Assembly: GCF_001999285.1 (NCBI RefSeq) | Contig: NZ_MLHN01000002.1 | Coordinates: 1-64,000 of the forward strand | Direction: 5' to 3' | DNA length: 64,000 bases | Origin: Rodentibacter genomosp. 1 | Lineage (GTDB): Bacteria; Pseudomonadota; Gammaproteobacteria; Enterobacterales; Pasteurellaceae | In this document: positions 50,355 through 60,025 of the stretch, one piece after another | Numbering within the stretch: the first letter of the stretch is position 1 | How the letters are laid out: each line of letters starts with the position of its first letter | Notes under the pieces: generated by a model | The model's input: the letters and a program-made list of their open reading frames with translations, nothing else | The model's database searches: none | What the model was told of the DNA's origin: nothing | Translations under genes and position numbers: made by a program

Positions 50355-50725
50355 TGTTGTTTTAATTGTTCTCTAATTTGGTTTAAGCCGTTTAAGCGGG
50401 TTTCACTTAGTCGTTGTGCAATGCCGAGTTCGGTAAAAAAAGCGGTGAGATCAAATTTGCTTAATTCCTCACCATTTTTACCATTGATTTCTTCCAGTAA
50501 AAGCCAAAGTAAACCGTTCATAATGCGTGCTTCACTGAAGGCGCTGAATTGAAAAGTGCGGTCATTTTGAGGGAGAATTTGAAACCACATTTGTGCTTCA
50601 CAACCCGTAATTGGTTGCATATTGGCAAGTTCATCATCACTTGGGCGAGGCAAATTTTTGCCAGCTTGAATAATCAGGCGGTAACGTTCTTCCCAGTTTT
50701 TGGCAAGTTTTAATTGGTCGATCAT
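50345..50725 (-). CDS. csdE: SufE/CsdE-family sulfur acceptor
   Basis: This 126-residue protein accepts sulfane sulfur from a cysteine desulfurase. The reactive Cys is in PITGCEAQMWF near residue 42, and ARIMNGLLWLLL is the usual helix. Its start overlaps the stop of the desulfurase gene upstream by 4 bases (ATGA type), so the two make a CsdA-CsdE pair. Confidence 0.9.
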   Translation of the reverse strand: MIDQLKLAKNWEERYRLIIQAGKNLPRPSDDELANMQPITGCEAQMWFQILPQNDRTFQFSAFSEARIMNGLLWLLLEEINGKNGEELSKFDLTAFFTELGIAQRLSETRLNGLNQIREQLKQQCT

Positions 50726-51921
50726 TGTAAAAGCTCCAAAGCTTTATCCAGTGCAGCGAAGAATTGTGCCACATCCTCAGGCGTATTGTAAGGGGCAAAA
50801 GAGAGGCGTAAGGTGGTTCGCTCTCCGATCCTTGCTAAATAGGGTTGAGCGCAATGTTCCCCCACCCGCAAAGCAATATTTTGTTCACTGAGCAAGGTGG
50901 AAAGATCTGAGCTATCAATCCCATCAAAGACAAAACACACAATGCTACTTGGTTGTGGAGAATTGAATAATCGACAATTTATATAATTTTTTAACCGCAC
51001 TTTTACCAATTCTGCCAATGCCAGCACGTGTTGTTCTGCTGATTCAAAATCCCATTGTTGTAACCAATCTAATACGGCATTAAAGCCAATTACGCCAGCG
51101 ATATTTGGTGTGCCGGCTTCAAGGCGATAGGGTAATTCGGCAAAGGTGATATTTTCTGATGACACACGATCGACCATTTTGCCACCGAAAAAAAGTGGTT
51201 GGAGTGATGAAAGTGCGGTCAATTTTCCGCTTAAAACCCCGATTCCATTTGGGCCGTAAATTTTATGGGCGGAAAAGACGAGAAAATCCGCATCAAGATC
51301 TTGCAGATCAATCTTAATATGGCTGATTGCTTGGGCAGCATCCACTAAAACAAGGGCATTGCTATGTTGTCGGATCATTTGAATTAAGCGTTTAACGGGC
51401 TGTTCCGTGCCGGTGATGTTTGAAACAAAGTTTAATGCCACCAGTTTTATGCGTTCATTGAGCGTATTTTTTAGTGCGGTTTCGTCAATAAGCCAATTAT
51501 CCAAAAGAGGCAAAATCCGAATTTTTGCACCGCACTTTTTGGCAGTTTCATGCCAAGTGACAAAATTCGCATGGTGATCTGCTTGACTGATCAGAATTTC
51601 ATCGCCGGTTTTCAAATGGGGTAATAACCCGTTCGCCACTAAATTAATCGAATGGGTTGTGCCGGACGTCCAAATCACCGCTTTTTCATCTTCCGCATTA
51701 ATCAGCTGTTTCACTCGTGTGCGGGCTTGTTCATATTGGGCGGTTTGCTTCGCATCATATTGGCTACGATGCACCGAACCGGCTGAGGCATAAAATTCAG
51801 CGGTGCGTTCAATTAATACCTGAGGTTTTAATGCCGTAGCGGCATTATCTAAATACACGGTGGCATTAGGGTTTTTAAAATAAGGAAAATGTTCTTTAAA
51901 TGATTGATAATCAAAAGCCAT
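50722..51921 (-). CDS. csdA: Cysteine desulfurase (CsdA/SufS family)
   Basis: This 399-residue PLP enzyme strips sulfur from cysteine. YLDNAATALKP opens the fold, the PLP Lys is in FSAHKIYGPNGIG, and the active-site Cys is in RVGEHCAQPYL. The start is set at 51921 after AGGAGAAAAAGT; upstream codons would extend into the nuclease gene. It overlaps the thermonuclease gene by 11 bases and csdE by 4. Confidence 0.93.
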   Translation of the reverse strand: MAFDYQSFKEHFPYFKNPNATVYLDNAATALKPQVLIERTAEFYASAGSVHRSQYDAKQTAQYEQARTRVKQLINAEDEKAVIWTSGTTHSINLVANGLLPHLKTGDEILISQADHHANFVTWHETAKKCGAKIRILPLLDNWLIDETALKNTLNERIKLVALNFVSNITGTEQPVKRLIQMIRQHSNALVLVDAAQAISHIKIDLQDLDADFLVFSAHKIYGPNGIGVLSGKLTALSSLQPLFFGGKMVDRVSSENITFAELPYRLEAGTPNIAGVIGFNAVLDWLQQWDFESAEQHVLALAELVKVRLKNYINCRLFNSPQPSSIVCFVFDGIDSSDLSTLLSEQNIALRVGEHCAQPYLARIGERTTLRLSFAPYNTPEDVAQFFAALDKALELLQ

Positions 51922-52396
51922 ACTTTTTCTCCTGTTTGCGCCATTCATGGGGAGGAATGGGGGAACGTTCAGCCCATAAGCCTAATCGTTGTGATTGCGC
52001 TTTTTGTTGAGCGTATAAATAAATGGGCCGGCGAAGATATTGACGATATGCCCAAGCCATACCGGATTTCACCATCTCAAGATTAATGTTTTTACCGTTG
52101 TAATAAACCGTTGCCAGTGTACGTTTATAGCGATCTTGGCCGCTTATTTTTAAGGTGACCCTCCGTTTATAAATCAGCTTTGAAAGCTGCTGTTTGGATT
52201 TCTTGCCAAAAGGTTGATTCCTTTCCGGTGCATCAATTTCTTCTAAACGCACTTTGAGCGGTTTATTTCCTATCATCAGGCAGGTGATCGTATCGCCATC
52301 ACTGATTCCTATCACAAGACAAGTGTTGGAAGGGCGGGAATGGGCTGAAAGTGCGGTTAAAAAAACAAATAAAATTAAAAAGATATTTTTAATCAT
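51911..52396 (-). CDS. Secreted thermonuclease-family nuclease
   Basis: This 161-residue product has a signal peptide (MIKNIFLILFVFLTALSAHS) and a staphylococcal-nuclease-like domain: GDTITCL, VRLEEIDAPERNQPFG and SGQDRYKRTLATVYYNG. The catalytic Arg/Glu pattern is present. It should cleave DNA or RNA in the periplasm or outside. It leads the csdA-csdE-DUF2310-queF run on this strand. Confidence 0.9.
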   Translation of the reverse strand: MIKNIFLILFVFLTALSAHSRPSNTCLVIGISDGDTITCLMIGNKPLKVRLEEIDAPERNQPFGKKSKQQLSKLIYKRRVTLKISGQDRYKRTLATVYYNGKNINLEMVKSGMAWAYRQYLRRPIYLYAQQKAQSQRLGLWAERSPIPPHEWRKQEKKYGF

Positions 52397-52622
52397 TGGG
52401 TTAGTGAACGATAAATGGTTTTATTTCGGTGAATTATTGAAAATTTTCTACTTTGGAAAATGAATCAGCATTGTAGCAAATTACAACCCTAATGAACCAG
52501 TGTTATGATTTTTGATCAAACGCATAAATTCTTGTATTTTTCAAGAAAAAGAGTAGTAAAGGGCGGAAAAATAGGCGTAAAATATTTTTTAAATTTTATT
52601 GAAAAAGTTGAAAAGGAAAAAG

Positions 52623-53048
52623 ATGTTATACAAGCTGTTTCTTTTGGTTCGTTCCTTATTGATTCTTTACATTATGCTTTATCTCGGCAATCAAGTTGCG
52701 CATTTTATCCCTGTTGGCGTACCCGGTAGTATTTGGGGATTATTGCTACTTTTTATTGGTTTGACGACAAAAATCATTGCTTTGGAATGGGTTTATTTGA
52801 GTGCAAGTTTGTTGATTCGTTTCATGGCAGTGCTGTTTGTCCCTGTGAGTGTAGGGATTATTAAGTATTCTGACTTATTGTGGGCGCAAATGAATATTTT
52901 GATTATCCCTAATGTTGTCAGCACTTGTGCTACGCTCGTTTTTATCGGTATTGTGGCGAATATGATGTTTGAACGCCAATCCTTTCGCCATAAACGCAAA
53001 AAAGTTTTAGCCAAACGCAAGGTGCAAGAAGAAAAACAAAGTCATTAA
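52623..53048 (+). CDS. lrgA: CidA/LrgA-family holin-like membrane protein
   Basis: This 141-residue protein has four predicted membrane helices and a basic C-terminus ([14 protein letters not shown]). [20 protein letters not shown] is the CidA/LrgA signature. The family influences autolysis and pyruvate-type metabolite export. The ATG at 52623 follows AAAAGGAAAAAG; upstream in-frame ATG 52599 is less likely. It is 13 bases before lrgB. Confidence 0.88.
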   Translation: MLYKLFLLVRSLLILYIMLYLGNQVAHFIPVGVPGSIWGLLLLFIGLTTKIIALEWVYLSASLLIRFMAVLFVPVSVGIIKYSDLLWAQMNILIIPNVVSTCATLVFIGIVANMMFERQSFRHKRKKVLAKRKVQEEKQSH

Positions 53049-53061
53049 ATAGAGTGATATT

Positions 53062-53754
53062 ATGAATTACAGCATTTATCTTTATAGTTTATTAACGATT
53101 TTCGGATTTTGGCTTGCCCTCCAAATTAATAAGCGTTGGAAATCTATTATTTTCAACTCATTTATTCTTACCGTGCTGATTTTGGTTGTAATTTTAGTGA
53201 TGGGGAAAATTCCTTATGATGACTATATGCAAGGCAATACTCCCATTAATCATTTATTGAGCCTGAGTATTGTGGCACTTGCCTTACCGCTCTATGAACA
53301 ATTAAGACAAATTGCCAAACAGTGGCGTATTATTTTTTCTGTTGTTGTCCTTGCTTCTGTCTTCTCAATGTTTACCGGTGCAATTCTCGCATTAATTTTA
53401 GGTGCTACACCGGATATGGTGGCTACTGTGTTGCCCAAATCCATTACTACACCCATTGCGATGGAGGTGTCAGCCCATTTAGGGGGGATTCCTGCGGTTA
53501 CCGCAGTAGGCGTTGTACTGGCAGGGTTGCAAGGTTCAATTTTTGGTTATTTGATTTTGAAAAAAATAGGGCTACGTCACCAAGAGGCGATAGGTTTATC
53601 GGTCGGGTCGATTTCTCACGCATTGGGTACAGTAAGCTGTATGGAAATTAATCCAAAAGCGGGGAGTTACAGTTCGATTTCTTTGGTTCTTTGTGGCATT
53701 ATCAGCGCTATTCTTGCACCATTGGTGTTTAAAATGATTTATCTGTTTGTGTAA
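53062..53754 (+). CDS. lrgB: LrgB-family membrane protein
   Basis: This 230-residue protein has about seven helices. [18 protein letters not shown] and [20 protein letters not shown] are the family motifs. It is always paired with a LrgA-type protein. It is followed after 5 bases by the dGTPase-like gene, so the three may be co-transcribed. Confidence 0.92.
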   Translation: MNYSIYLYSLLTIFGFWLALQINKRWKSIIFNSFILTVLILVVILVMGKIPYDDYMQGNTPINHLLSLSIVALALPLYEQLRQIAKQWRIIFSVVVLASVFSMFTGAILALILGATPDMVATVLPKSITTPIAMEVSAHLGGIPAVTAVGVVLAGLQGSIFGYLILKKIGLRHQEAIGLSVGSISHALGTVSCMEINPKAGSYSSISLVLCGIISAILAPLVFKMIYLFV

Positions 53755-53759
53755 ACCTT

Positions 53760-55112
53760 ATGAAAAATACCTTATCAGCCAGTTGGATCGAACGCTTTAT
53801 TCCTGATCCGCCAAGAGAAAAAGATCATCGCCCGCCATTTCGTCGAGATCGTGGGAGAATTTTACATTCTGCCGCTTTTCGTTGTTTGCAAGCGAAAACA
53901 CAAATTCACGCTATTGGCGAAAATGACTTTTATCGAACCCGTTTAACACACTCTCTAGAAGTGGCTCAAATTGGAAGTAGTTTGGTCGCACAACTGAAAT
54001 ATGTTGAGGCATTTAATCATTTATCCGAACAATTAAATTGGGAACAAACGGCACTACAAAAACAACTTAAAGGCTTGTTACCCAGCAATGATTTAATCGA
54101 AAGCCTTTGCTTTTCCCATGATATTGGCCATCCACCTTTTGGGCATGGTGGGGAAGTCGCTTTAAATTTTATGATGCATCAAAATGGTGGGTTTGAAGGG
54201 AATGCACAAACATTTAGGATTCTGACGAAACTGGAACCTTACACGGAAAATGCGGGGATGAATTTAACACGTCGCACACTTCTAGGCGTGATTAAATATC
54301 CTACGATTTTGGATATGGCTTCACCGCAATATGCCAATTTGCCTCATTTAATTCATCGAGATGCCCGTTTTATTAAAATCAGCGATTGGAAACCGGGGAA
54401 AGGTATTTTTCGTGATGATTTAGCGATGTTTCATTGGTTGTTACAAAACCTTTCTGAAAATGACCGCACTTTATTCACTTCAGTACAACAAGAGCGGTCA
54501 AATTCTGCCGAGTTTTTAAAAACCAGTTTTAAATCTCTTGATTGTAGCATTATGGAATTGGCGGATGATATTGCTTATGCGGTGCATGATTTAGAAGACG
54601 CCATTGTGACTAAAATGGTGAATCAACATCAATGGCAGGAAGCGCATATGGCATTAGAGCAAATTCCTTATCCATGGTTACAAAAAAATCTCCAAAGCAT
54701 TAGTCAAGGGCTTTTTTCTGACAAACATTTTGAGCGAAAAAATGCCATTGGGGCATTGGTGAACTTTTTTATTACCAATGTACGTTGGACACTCACCGAG
54801 AATTTTGATGAGCCTTTGTTACGTTATAACGCAGAATTCCCAAAATCGGTGGTGATGGCGCTTGACGTATTCAAAAAATTCGTTTGGAAATATGTTATTC
54901 GTGGTGTTGATACGCAGAGAATTGAATACAAAGGGCAAAGAATGTTGACGGAAATGTTTCAAATTTTTGAATCCGATCCTATTCGTCTTTTGCCGCGTCA
55001 TACAGCTGAAGAGTGGCAAAATGCTCCGGACAACCAGAAAAAACGTGTGATTTGTGATTATATTGCGAGTATGTCGGATGCTCATGCGATGAGGGTTTAT
55101 CAGCAGTTATAA
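53760..55112 (+). CDS. dGTP triphosphohydrolase-like HD protein
   Basis: This 450-residue HD-domain protein is of the dGTPase family: [14 protein letters not shown] carries the first His, [16 protein letters not shown] the HD pair, and [17 protein letters not shown] the last Asp. It would hydrolyse dNTP to nucleoside and triphosphate. It is shorter than E. coli Dgt (505) and belongs to the dGTPase-like subgroup. Some members act in phage defence by draining dNTPs. Confidence 0.92.
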   Translation: MKNTLSASWIERFIPDPPREKDHRPPFRRDRGRILHSAAFRCLQAKTQIHAIGENDFYRTRLTHSLEVAQIGSSLVAQLKYVEAFNHLSEQLNWEQTALQKQLKGLLPSNDLIESLCFSHDIGHPPFGHGGEVALNFMMHQNGGFEGNAQTFRILTKLEPYTENAGMNLTRRTLLGVIKYPTILDMASPQYANLPHLIHRDARFIKISDWKPGKGIFRDDLAMFHWLLQNLSENDRTLFTSVQQERSNSAEFLKTSFKSLDCSIMELADDIAYAVHDLEDAIVTKMVNQHQWQEAHMALEQIPYPWLQKNLQSISQGLFSDKHFERKNAIGALVNFFITNVRWTLTENFDEPLLRYNAEFPKSVVMALDVFKKFVWKYVIRGVDTQRIEYKGQRMLTEMFQIFESDPIRLLPRHTAEEWQNAPDNQKKRVICDYIASMSDAHAMRVYQQL

Positions 55113-55332
55113 TACGTCCTTAGTTTATTCGGTTGAATTTTAAACCTCTTCGAAAAAAAACCGCTACTCATTTGAATAGCGGTGGAGGTCTTAAAATAAG
55201 AAACTGAGAAAACTGCATTCGCAGTGCACTAGCAATTTGTCAGACCAAAACTTCGTGAGTTAGTTCACGCTTTACTAGATAATTTTAGGTAAGTTTAGTT
55301 GAGTTGTCGTTTTAAATAGAGAAAATTTTTAT

Positions 55333-55380
55333 AAAAAAGGGCGGTCAATAAAACTTATGTTTTGATGACCGCTCTTTTTT
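55333..55380. terminator. Bidirectional terminator between dGTPase gene and uspE
   Basis: AAAAGGGCGGTCA... and ...TGACCGCTCTTTT pair over about 20 bases with three mismatches. T-tracts lie at both ends, serving the two convergent genes. The arms carry the GAGCGGTCA variant of the uptake core. Confidence 0.8.
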
Positions 55381-55388
55381 AATTCAAT

Positions 55389-56318
55389 TTAATCCTCTTT
55401 TTTAGATGGTTTGATAGCAAGTAAATTACAGTTAAGCTTACTAATCACGTGTTCAGCGGTGTTACCTAACAATGCGGCAGATAAACCGGTTCTACCTACT
55501 GTACCAAGAATCACAAGCTCTGCCTCAATTTCTTTTGCTACCTCAGGAATCACATCTTCGGGGAAACCTTCTCGTACATGGGTATGATCTTCATCAATAC
55601 TAAATTTTTGACGTAAGGTTTTCATATTAATTAAGTGTTGCCCCCGAATACCATTTTCGTAGCCTGAAGTGTTAAATTCCGGTAAATCAATCGCCATATT
55701 GATTGGCGTAACAGGGTAGGCGGTGACAAGATGTACATTGCCACGATTTAAATTTTCTGCAAGCGACATACCTGTAGCGACAAGCTCTTGATTAAATTCA
55801 TCTTGATAATCTTGTTCACCGGAGACATTTACTGCAATTAAAATACGACGTTGATGCTTCCAATTCCCATCACGAACAATTAAAACAGGGATAGGGCATT
55901 TACGTAACAATTGCCAATCAACAGGTGTGAAAATGAGGGAGGTTAAACTTTCCTCATCTTTTGTATATTTCACGACTAAATCATATTGGTTTTTCTCGAC
56001 TTCTTCACGGATCCCCTCAGCTTCATTACTGTTCCAAACGATATGAGATTCAAACTCAATTTGTGGATCTGCATATTTATCAAGATAAAACTGAACAGCT
56101 TGACGATGTTGTTCAATCGCCGTTTTATGCATTTCCTCTCTTTCCTCAGAAGAGAGCAAAGCAGACATTTCATAAGATAAATCATAAACCGCTAATAATG
56201 TTGTAATTTTTACTTTCTCAACATTTTCTTGTTCTTTTACAAGACGAACTGCACGTGCGAGGGCATATTGTTTTTCATTATCAGGATTGAGAACAACTAA
56301 GATATTTTTAAATTTCAT
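55389..56318 (-). CDS. uspE: Universal stress protein E
   Basis: This 309-residue protein has two tandem Usp domains. The first begins KFKNILVVLNPD; the second begins RILIAVNVSG and ends with the ATP-type loop GTVGRTGLSAALLGNTAEHV. The start is fixed at 56318 by GGAGGTTGTT. It lies next to fnr, as in E. coli, with its own terminator and promoter between. Confidence 0.93.
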   Translation of the reverse strand: MKFKNILVVLNPDNEKQYALARAVRLVKEQENVEKVKITTLLAVYDLSYEMSALLSSEEREEMHKTAIEQHRQAVQFYLDKYADPQIEFESHIVWNSNEAEGIREEVEKNQYDLVVKYTKDEESLTSLIFTPVDWQLLRKCPIPVLIVRDGNWKHQRRILIAVNVSGEQDYQDEFNQELVATGMSLAENLNRGNVHLVTAYPVTPINMAIDLPEFNTSGYENGIRGQHLINMKTLRQKFSIDEDHTHVREGFPEDVIPEVAKEIEAELVILGTVGRTGLSAALLGNTAEHVISKLNCNLLAIKPSKKED

Positions 56319-56421
56319 AACAACCTCCGTGATCATTGTTCATAGCATAAAAAAGAATTTGTAACATGACAAGAAAAGATCACTGAAAAACTGATCTGAT
56401 ACAACTTTTCTATAAATAACG

Positions 56422-56446
56422 AAAAGGCGTGAAAAAATATCACGCC
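56422..56446 (-). terminator. fnr terminator
   Basis: On the minus strand GGCGTGA and TCACGCC form a 7-bp stem with a 7-base loop, followed by TTTTC. Confidence 0.85.
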
Positions 56447-56451
56447 CCGTT

Positions 56452-57225
56452 TTATTCTGTCATCGTAATTTTTGTTTTGTTTGAACCTGTTAGTTCAATT
56501 AAGGCATTAATATCATTGATCGTAATGTATTTACCCTGCACTGAAAGTACGCCTAGTTTTTGGAAGCGTCCTAAGAGACGGCTGATTGTTTCAACTGTTA
56601 AACCAAGATAATTACCAATATCACCACGAGTCATTGTTAAACGAAACTCTCTCGCAGAGAACCCTCGGGCGGAGTAGCGTCTTGAAAGGTTATGAATAAA
56701 AGCAGCGAGACGTTCTTCCGCATTCATTTTTGAAAGTAATAAAATCATTTCTTGATCACTTTTTATTTCGCTACTCATTAAGCGAATAATTTGTTGACGA
56801 AGTTTAGGCATTTTGCCTGAAAGGTCATCTAAAATATCAAAAGGAATTTCACACACCATCGCGGTTTCTAAGGCTTGAGCAAAGCTTGGATGTTGCATAT
56901 TATTGATTGCATCAAAGCCCACAAGATCCCCGGGTAAATGAAATGAGGTAATTTGTTCTTCACCGGCTTCACTGATTGTATAGCTTTTAATAGTGCCGGA
57001 ACGGATTGCATAAATAGAATTAAGAGGATCACCTGCTTTAAATAATACCTGCGATTTTTGGATAGGTTTTTTACGTTCAATGATGTTGTCGAGTTGATCA
57101 AGTTCGTGTTCATTTAATGTGAAAGGAATACAAAGCTGGCTAATACTACAATCCTGACAGTGAATCGCACAACCACCTGACTGAATTCGGCGCCCAACCT
57201 TAGTTTCTGAAACGAAGTTTTTCAT
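56452..57225 (-). CDS. fnr: Fnr, oxygen-responsive regulator
   Basis: This 257-residue CRP-family regulator has the Fnr cysteine cluster [17 protein letters not shown]23, C26 and C32, with C125 in MVCEIPFD, would hold the 4Fe-4S sensor. A cNMP-like domain and helix-turn-helix ([16 protein letters not shown]) with the Fnr recognition residues follow. It switches genes on and off when oxygen is absent. An FNR-like box lies upstream. Confidence 0.96.
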   Translation of the reverse strand: MKNFVSETKVGRRIQSGGCAIHCQDCSISQLCIPFTLNEHELDQLDNIIERKKPIQKSQVLFKAGDPLNSIYAIRSGTIKSYTISEAGEEQITSFHLPGDLVGFDAINNMQHPSFAQALETAMVCEIPFDILDDLSGKMPKLRQQIIRLMSSEIKSDQEMILLLSKMNAEERLAAFIHNLSRRYSARGFSAREFRLTMTRGDIGNYLGLTVETISRLLGRFQKLGVLSVQGKYITINDINALIELTGSNKTKITMTE

Positions 57226-57260
57226 TTAATCCTCAGATATTTTTTAAAGATAGTGTAAAA

Positions 57261-57274
57261 TTGATCTAACTCAA
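57261..57274. promoter_or_regulatory. FNR-like box upstream of fnr
   Basis: TTGAT-CTAA-CTCAA differs by one base from TTGAT-N4-ATCAA. It lies between fnr and the small gene at 57306 and suggests autoregulation. Confidence 0.65.
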
Positions 57275-57305
57275 GATTTTAACACTAAATAGGCATTTTA
57301 AGAAG

Positions 57306-57404
57306 ATGGCTGCAGAAAAATTAACAAGGAAAAGATTGATTCAAATTTTTGTTGTGTTGTGTATTTTAATTACCGCATTTGTTTGGCGATATTTATTTTC
57401 TTAA
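57306..57404 (+). CDS. Small membrane peptide (32 residues)
   Basis: A 33-codon frame starts MAAEKLTRKRL and then has one membrane helix (IQIFVVLCILITAFVW) ending RYLFS. The positive-inside end predicts the N-terminus in the cytoplasm. The ribosome site (TAAGAAG) is modest. It is divergent from fnr and shares its control region with the FNR-like box. I do not recognise it; small basic one-helix proteins of this kind are often unannotated. Confidence 0.5.
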   Translation: MAAEKLTRKRLIQIFVVLCILITAFVWRYLFS

Positions 57405-57474
57405 AGGATTTATTAATTAATAATTTGGGTTTGTTTAATTTTAAATCAAATAAGTAAAATCTCGAATTTTTTAC

Positions 57475-57502
57475 TTGCTACAAATCTAGATATGCGTATA
57501 AT
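57475..57502 (+). promoter_or_regulatory. Promoter of tRNA-Leu
   Basis: TTGCTA (57475) and a perfect TATAAT (57497) are separated by 16 bases. The tRNA starts 15 bases after the -10. Confidence 0.75.
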
Positions 57503-57517
57503 CCCTCTCGTTCCCAA

Positions 57518-57603
57518 GCCTGGGTGGCGAAATTGGTAGACGCAGCGGATTCAAAATCCGCCGGTGAATAACCGTGTCGGTTCGAGTCCGACCCTAGGCA
57601 CCA
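57518..57603 (+). tRNA. tRNA-Leu (CAA), probable prophage attachment site
   Basis: This 86-base tRNA has a long variable arm, encoded CCA and anticodon CAA (loop TTCAAAA). The acceptor stem has one G-U pair. A tyrosine integrase starts 223 bases downstream, so the 3' half probably serves as attL. The right attachment copy is outside the window. Confidence 0.95.
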
Positions 57604-57621
57604 AACAGAATTTAAACATAG

Positions 57622-57647
57622 AAAGCCGCTTTTACAGCGGCTTTTTT
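57622..57647 (+). terminator. Terminator after tRNA-Leu
   Basis: AAAGCCGCT and AGCGGCTTT form a 9-bp stem with loop TTTAC, followed by T3-4. Confidence 0.88.
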
Positions 57648-57700
57648 GTTGCCTAAAAATCCTTTATTTTCATTGAGTTGCAAATAAAATCAAAACTATT

Positions 57701-57720
57701 TACTGTATATAAAATCAGTG
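57701..57720. promoter_or_regulatory. LexA/SOS box upstream of prophage integrase
   Basis: TACTGTATATAAAATCAGTG contains the exact CTG-N10-CAG pattern with an AT-rich core. It lies 107 bases before the integrase start, so integrase (or an antisense transcript) would be induced by DNA damage. Confidence 0.75.
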
Positions 57721-57826
57721 TTTAAATTTGCTAAAGATATGTATCAATGATCAGGAATGATCCTCATTCTGCAATATTTGCACCGAATGTGTCCGGTATT
57801 GCACCCAAGAATTTAAAGGAAAAAAT

Positions 57827-58831
57827 ATGGCATCAATAACAAAAAGAAATGGCAAATGGCGGGTACAAATTCGTCGAAAAGGCGTGTCAAAGTCTGAACA
57901 ATTCCGTACCAAAGCAGAAGCTATCGCATGGGCGGATGAAATTGAAACAAAAATCAAAAACGGTAGCTACAACACAGGCATTCCCTACATGACATTTGCC
58001 GAGGTTATCGACAAATACATTAAAGAGGTGAGCCGGCATAAAAAGAGTTATCGCGAAGAGCGACTACGCCTTATTCGTCTCATGGATATGCCTCTTGGCA
58101 GAGTATTACTACAAGATTTATCAGAAAATGACTTCATTTTATGGCGCGACGAACGATTAGCAAAAGTCAGTGTTGCCAGTGTTTTAAGGGAATGGAACAC
58201 GCTATCACACATCATGACAATGTCATGTGGTGAATGGAAATTTTTAAAAGAAAACCCACTCAAAAACGTGCGAAAACCCAAAACACCAAAAGAACGCTCT
58301 CGCCGCTATTCGGATCAAGAAATTGAACGCCTTGTGTTTGTTTCCGGTTATGATTTATCACACGCCCCCATAACCAAACAAAGCAGAGCGGCAGCGGCAA
58401 TGCTTTTTGCCATTGAAACCGCTATGCGTGCCGGTGAAATTTGTGGTGCAAAATGGGAACATTTGAATGCACAAAATCGAATTTTGCATATCCCTACAAG
58501 TAAAAATGGCCATCCTCGCAATGTTCCGTTATCTTCTAAAGCAATAGAAATTATCAAACATCTTGCTTTAATCAAAACGCAAGATTGTGACTTAATTTTT
58601 CAATTAAATGCGAGATCCCTTGATGCGAATTTCAGAATATTAAAAGAAAGAGCAGGGCTTGCAGAGGCAGATTTACATTTTCACGATACACGGAGAGAGG
58701 CATTGAGCCGCTTATCTGAAAAAGTGGATGTGATGACTTTGGCAAAAATTTCAGGGCATAGAGACATCAAGATTTTATTGAATACCTACTATGCCCCGAA
58801 AATGGAAGATGTGGTGAAACTGCTAGACTAA
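57827..58831 (+). CDS. int: Prophage tyrosine recombinase (integrase)
   Basis: This 334-residue integrase has an AP2-like arm-binding N-terminus (ITKRNGKWRVQIRRKGVSKS), a core-binding region and the catalytic domain. The catalytic residues are Arg in AMRAGEICG, HDTRREALSRL, GHRDI and the nucleophile Tyr in LLNTYYAPK near residue 325. The H-x-x-R box has Arg in place of the second His, as in P2-type integrases. It would insert the phage at the tRNA-Leu end. It ends 4 bases into the convergent excisionase-like gene. Confidence 0.94.
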   Translation: MASITKRNGKWRVQIRRKGVSKSEQFRTKAEAIAWADEIETKIKNGSYNTGIPYMTFAEVIDKYIKEVSRHKKSYREERLRLIRLMDMPLGRVLLQDLSENDFILWRDERLAKVSVASVLREWNTLSHIMTMSCGEWKFLKENPLKNVRKPKTPKERSRRYSDQEIERLVFVSGYDLSHAPITKQSRAAAAMLFAIETAMRAGEICGAKWEHLNAQNRILHIPTSKNGHPRNVPLSSKAIEIIKHLALIKTQDCDLIFQLNARSLDANFRILKERAGLAEADLHFHDTRREALSRLSEKVDVMTLAKISGHRDIKILLNTYYAPKMEDVVKLLD

Positions 58832-59121
58832 AACATCTTTCTGCGTTGTTGGCGATGTTTCGCATATTGCACAATCTCGCCAACAAAATAGCGCACTTGG
58901 TTTGTGGGTTGGTTTAAGTCACGTTGTGATGGAACTTGAACCGGACGAGGAAAAAAAGGATCAGCCGCCACTTCACGCATATGCCTTACCGTATAACCAA
59001 AGTATTCAGCCACCTGATTAATATCCCACAATTCCTTACTATTTTCATGAATAGCTTGACGGGCCAACAAGCCCTCAAGCTCCACTAATTTTTCCATCAC
59101 TTGTTCATTTGTTACCATCAC
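58828..59121 (-). CDS. AlpA/excisionase-like DNA-binding protein
   Basis: This 97-residue protein carries a MerR/AlpA-like helix-turn-helix (LWDINQVAEYFGYTVRHMREVA) preceded by a helical N-terminus. PFFPRPVQV resembles the AlpA wing. Position next to and overlapping int suggests a recombination directionality factor. Its start overlaps the next gene's stop by 4 bases (ATGG/TGA region). Confidence 0.75.
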   Translation of the reverse strand: MMVTNEQVMEKLVELEGLLARQAIHENSKELWDINQVAEYFGYTVRHMREVAADPFFPRPVQVPSQRDLNQPTNQVRYFVGEIVQYAKHRQQRRKMF

Positions 59122-59627
59122 AAATCCCCCTCTTTCACAAACACCCCGTCAATCATTTTTCCCTTACGGTCTTTGATTTCTTCCCATGCAGACTGTACGC
59201 AATCATCAAAATTAAGATGGAAATAATCCGTAACTTCAACTAAACCTAGCACACTAAATGCAAAAAACTTCATCACATTTTCATGCTCTTTGATTTGTTG
59301 AGCGTAAAGAAATGAATGAATAGATGCGCTAGTATCAATCAAACTTTCTTCAATTTTGCCGTTAAATGGTGGGTGATGTTCAATGTATCCCATATCATCA
59401 AGCAAATCATTTCGGTTGAACTGTCTCGCCAAAATCACCATCACCACAAAACAATCCCCAATACTATCTTTCACTACATCAGGTTTGTTTTTAGACACAC
59501 CGGAACAAAGCTCACCAAATTCTTCCATCAATTTAATAAATTGTTTTTGTGGAGTAGATCCTTCAATTAAATTTCTATCTTCCGCCCATAGCTCAATGTT
59601 TTTAATAAGTTGTTGTAAATCTACCAT
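59118..59627 (-). CDS. MazG-like nucleotide pyrophosphohydrolase
   Basis: This 169-residue protein has the all-alpha MazG pattern: KLMEEFGELCSGVSKN followed by VKDSIGDCFVVMVILARQ, giving the EExxE-like and D-type metal residues. Such phage enzymes hydrolyse NTPs or dNTPs or counter stringent alarmones. The C-terminal half is less conserved. It lies between the AlpA-like gene and an unknown gene. Confidence 0.8.
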   Translation of the reverse strand: MVDLQQLIKNIELWAEDRNLIEGSTPQKQFIKLMEEFGELCSGVSKNKPDVVKDSIGDCFVVMVILARQFNRNDLLDDMGYIEHHPPFNGKIEESLIDTSASIHSFLYAQQIKEHENVMKFFAFSVLGLVEVTDYFHLNFDDCVQSAWEEIKDRKGKMIDGVFVKEGDL

Positions 59628-59645
59628 TGTTACGTTTCTCCATTA

Positions 59646-60017
59646 TTATTCAAATACAAGACTACTTCTGCTGTATTCTGATGGATTAGCATATCCACGC
59701 TGAATTTTGTATTTTTTGGCTAATGTTCTACGATATTCAGGTAAATAGCCCAATACTCTTGCGGTTTTAAGGCTTCCTCCGCAAAAATCGCTACTCAAAC
59801 ACTGAACAAAATCAGAAAATCTTATTCCTGCGGAACAAGCACCTTTTTGGTAATATTGACCTAGAGCAAGGCGAATACCATAAGTTATTTTGTTTTTAGG
59901 ATCATTCCATTCTTCTAGTGGAAACGGTAGCTGATAATGGTATTTCAAATGCTCTAAGAATTTATATTCAAGTTCATTTGCTTTTATACATGCAGATTCT
60001 TGTTTAGATAAAGACAT
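59646..60017 (-). CDS. Unknown prophage protein (123 residues)
   Basis: This basic protein with a Tyr-rich middle and Ser/Arg-rich end is not recognised. It has no membrane segment. ACTTTTCATTAATT-free spacing of 8 bases separates it from the replication gene upstream, with an AGGTGAATT ribosome site. It probably belongs to the early operon. Confidence 0.7.
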   Translation of the reverse strand: MSLSKQESACIKANELEYKFLEHLKYHYQLPFPLEEWNDPKNKITYGIRLALGQYYQKGACSAGIRFSDFVQCLSSDFCGGSLKTARVLGYLPEYRRTLAKKYKIQRGYANPSEYSRSSLVFE

Positions 60018-60025
60018 AATTCACC

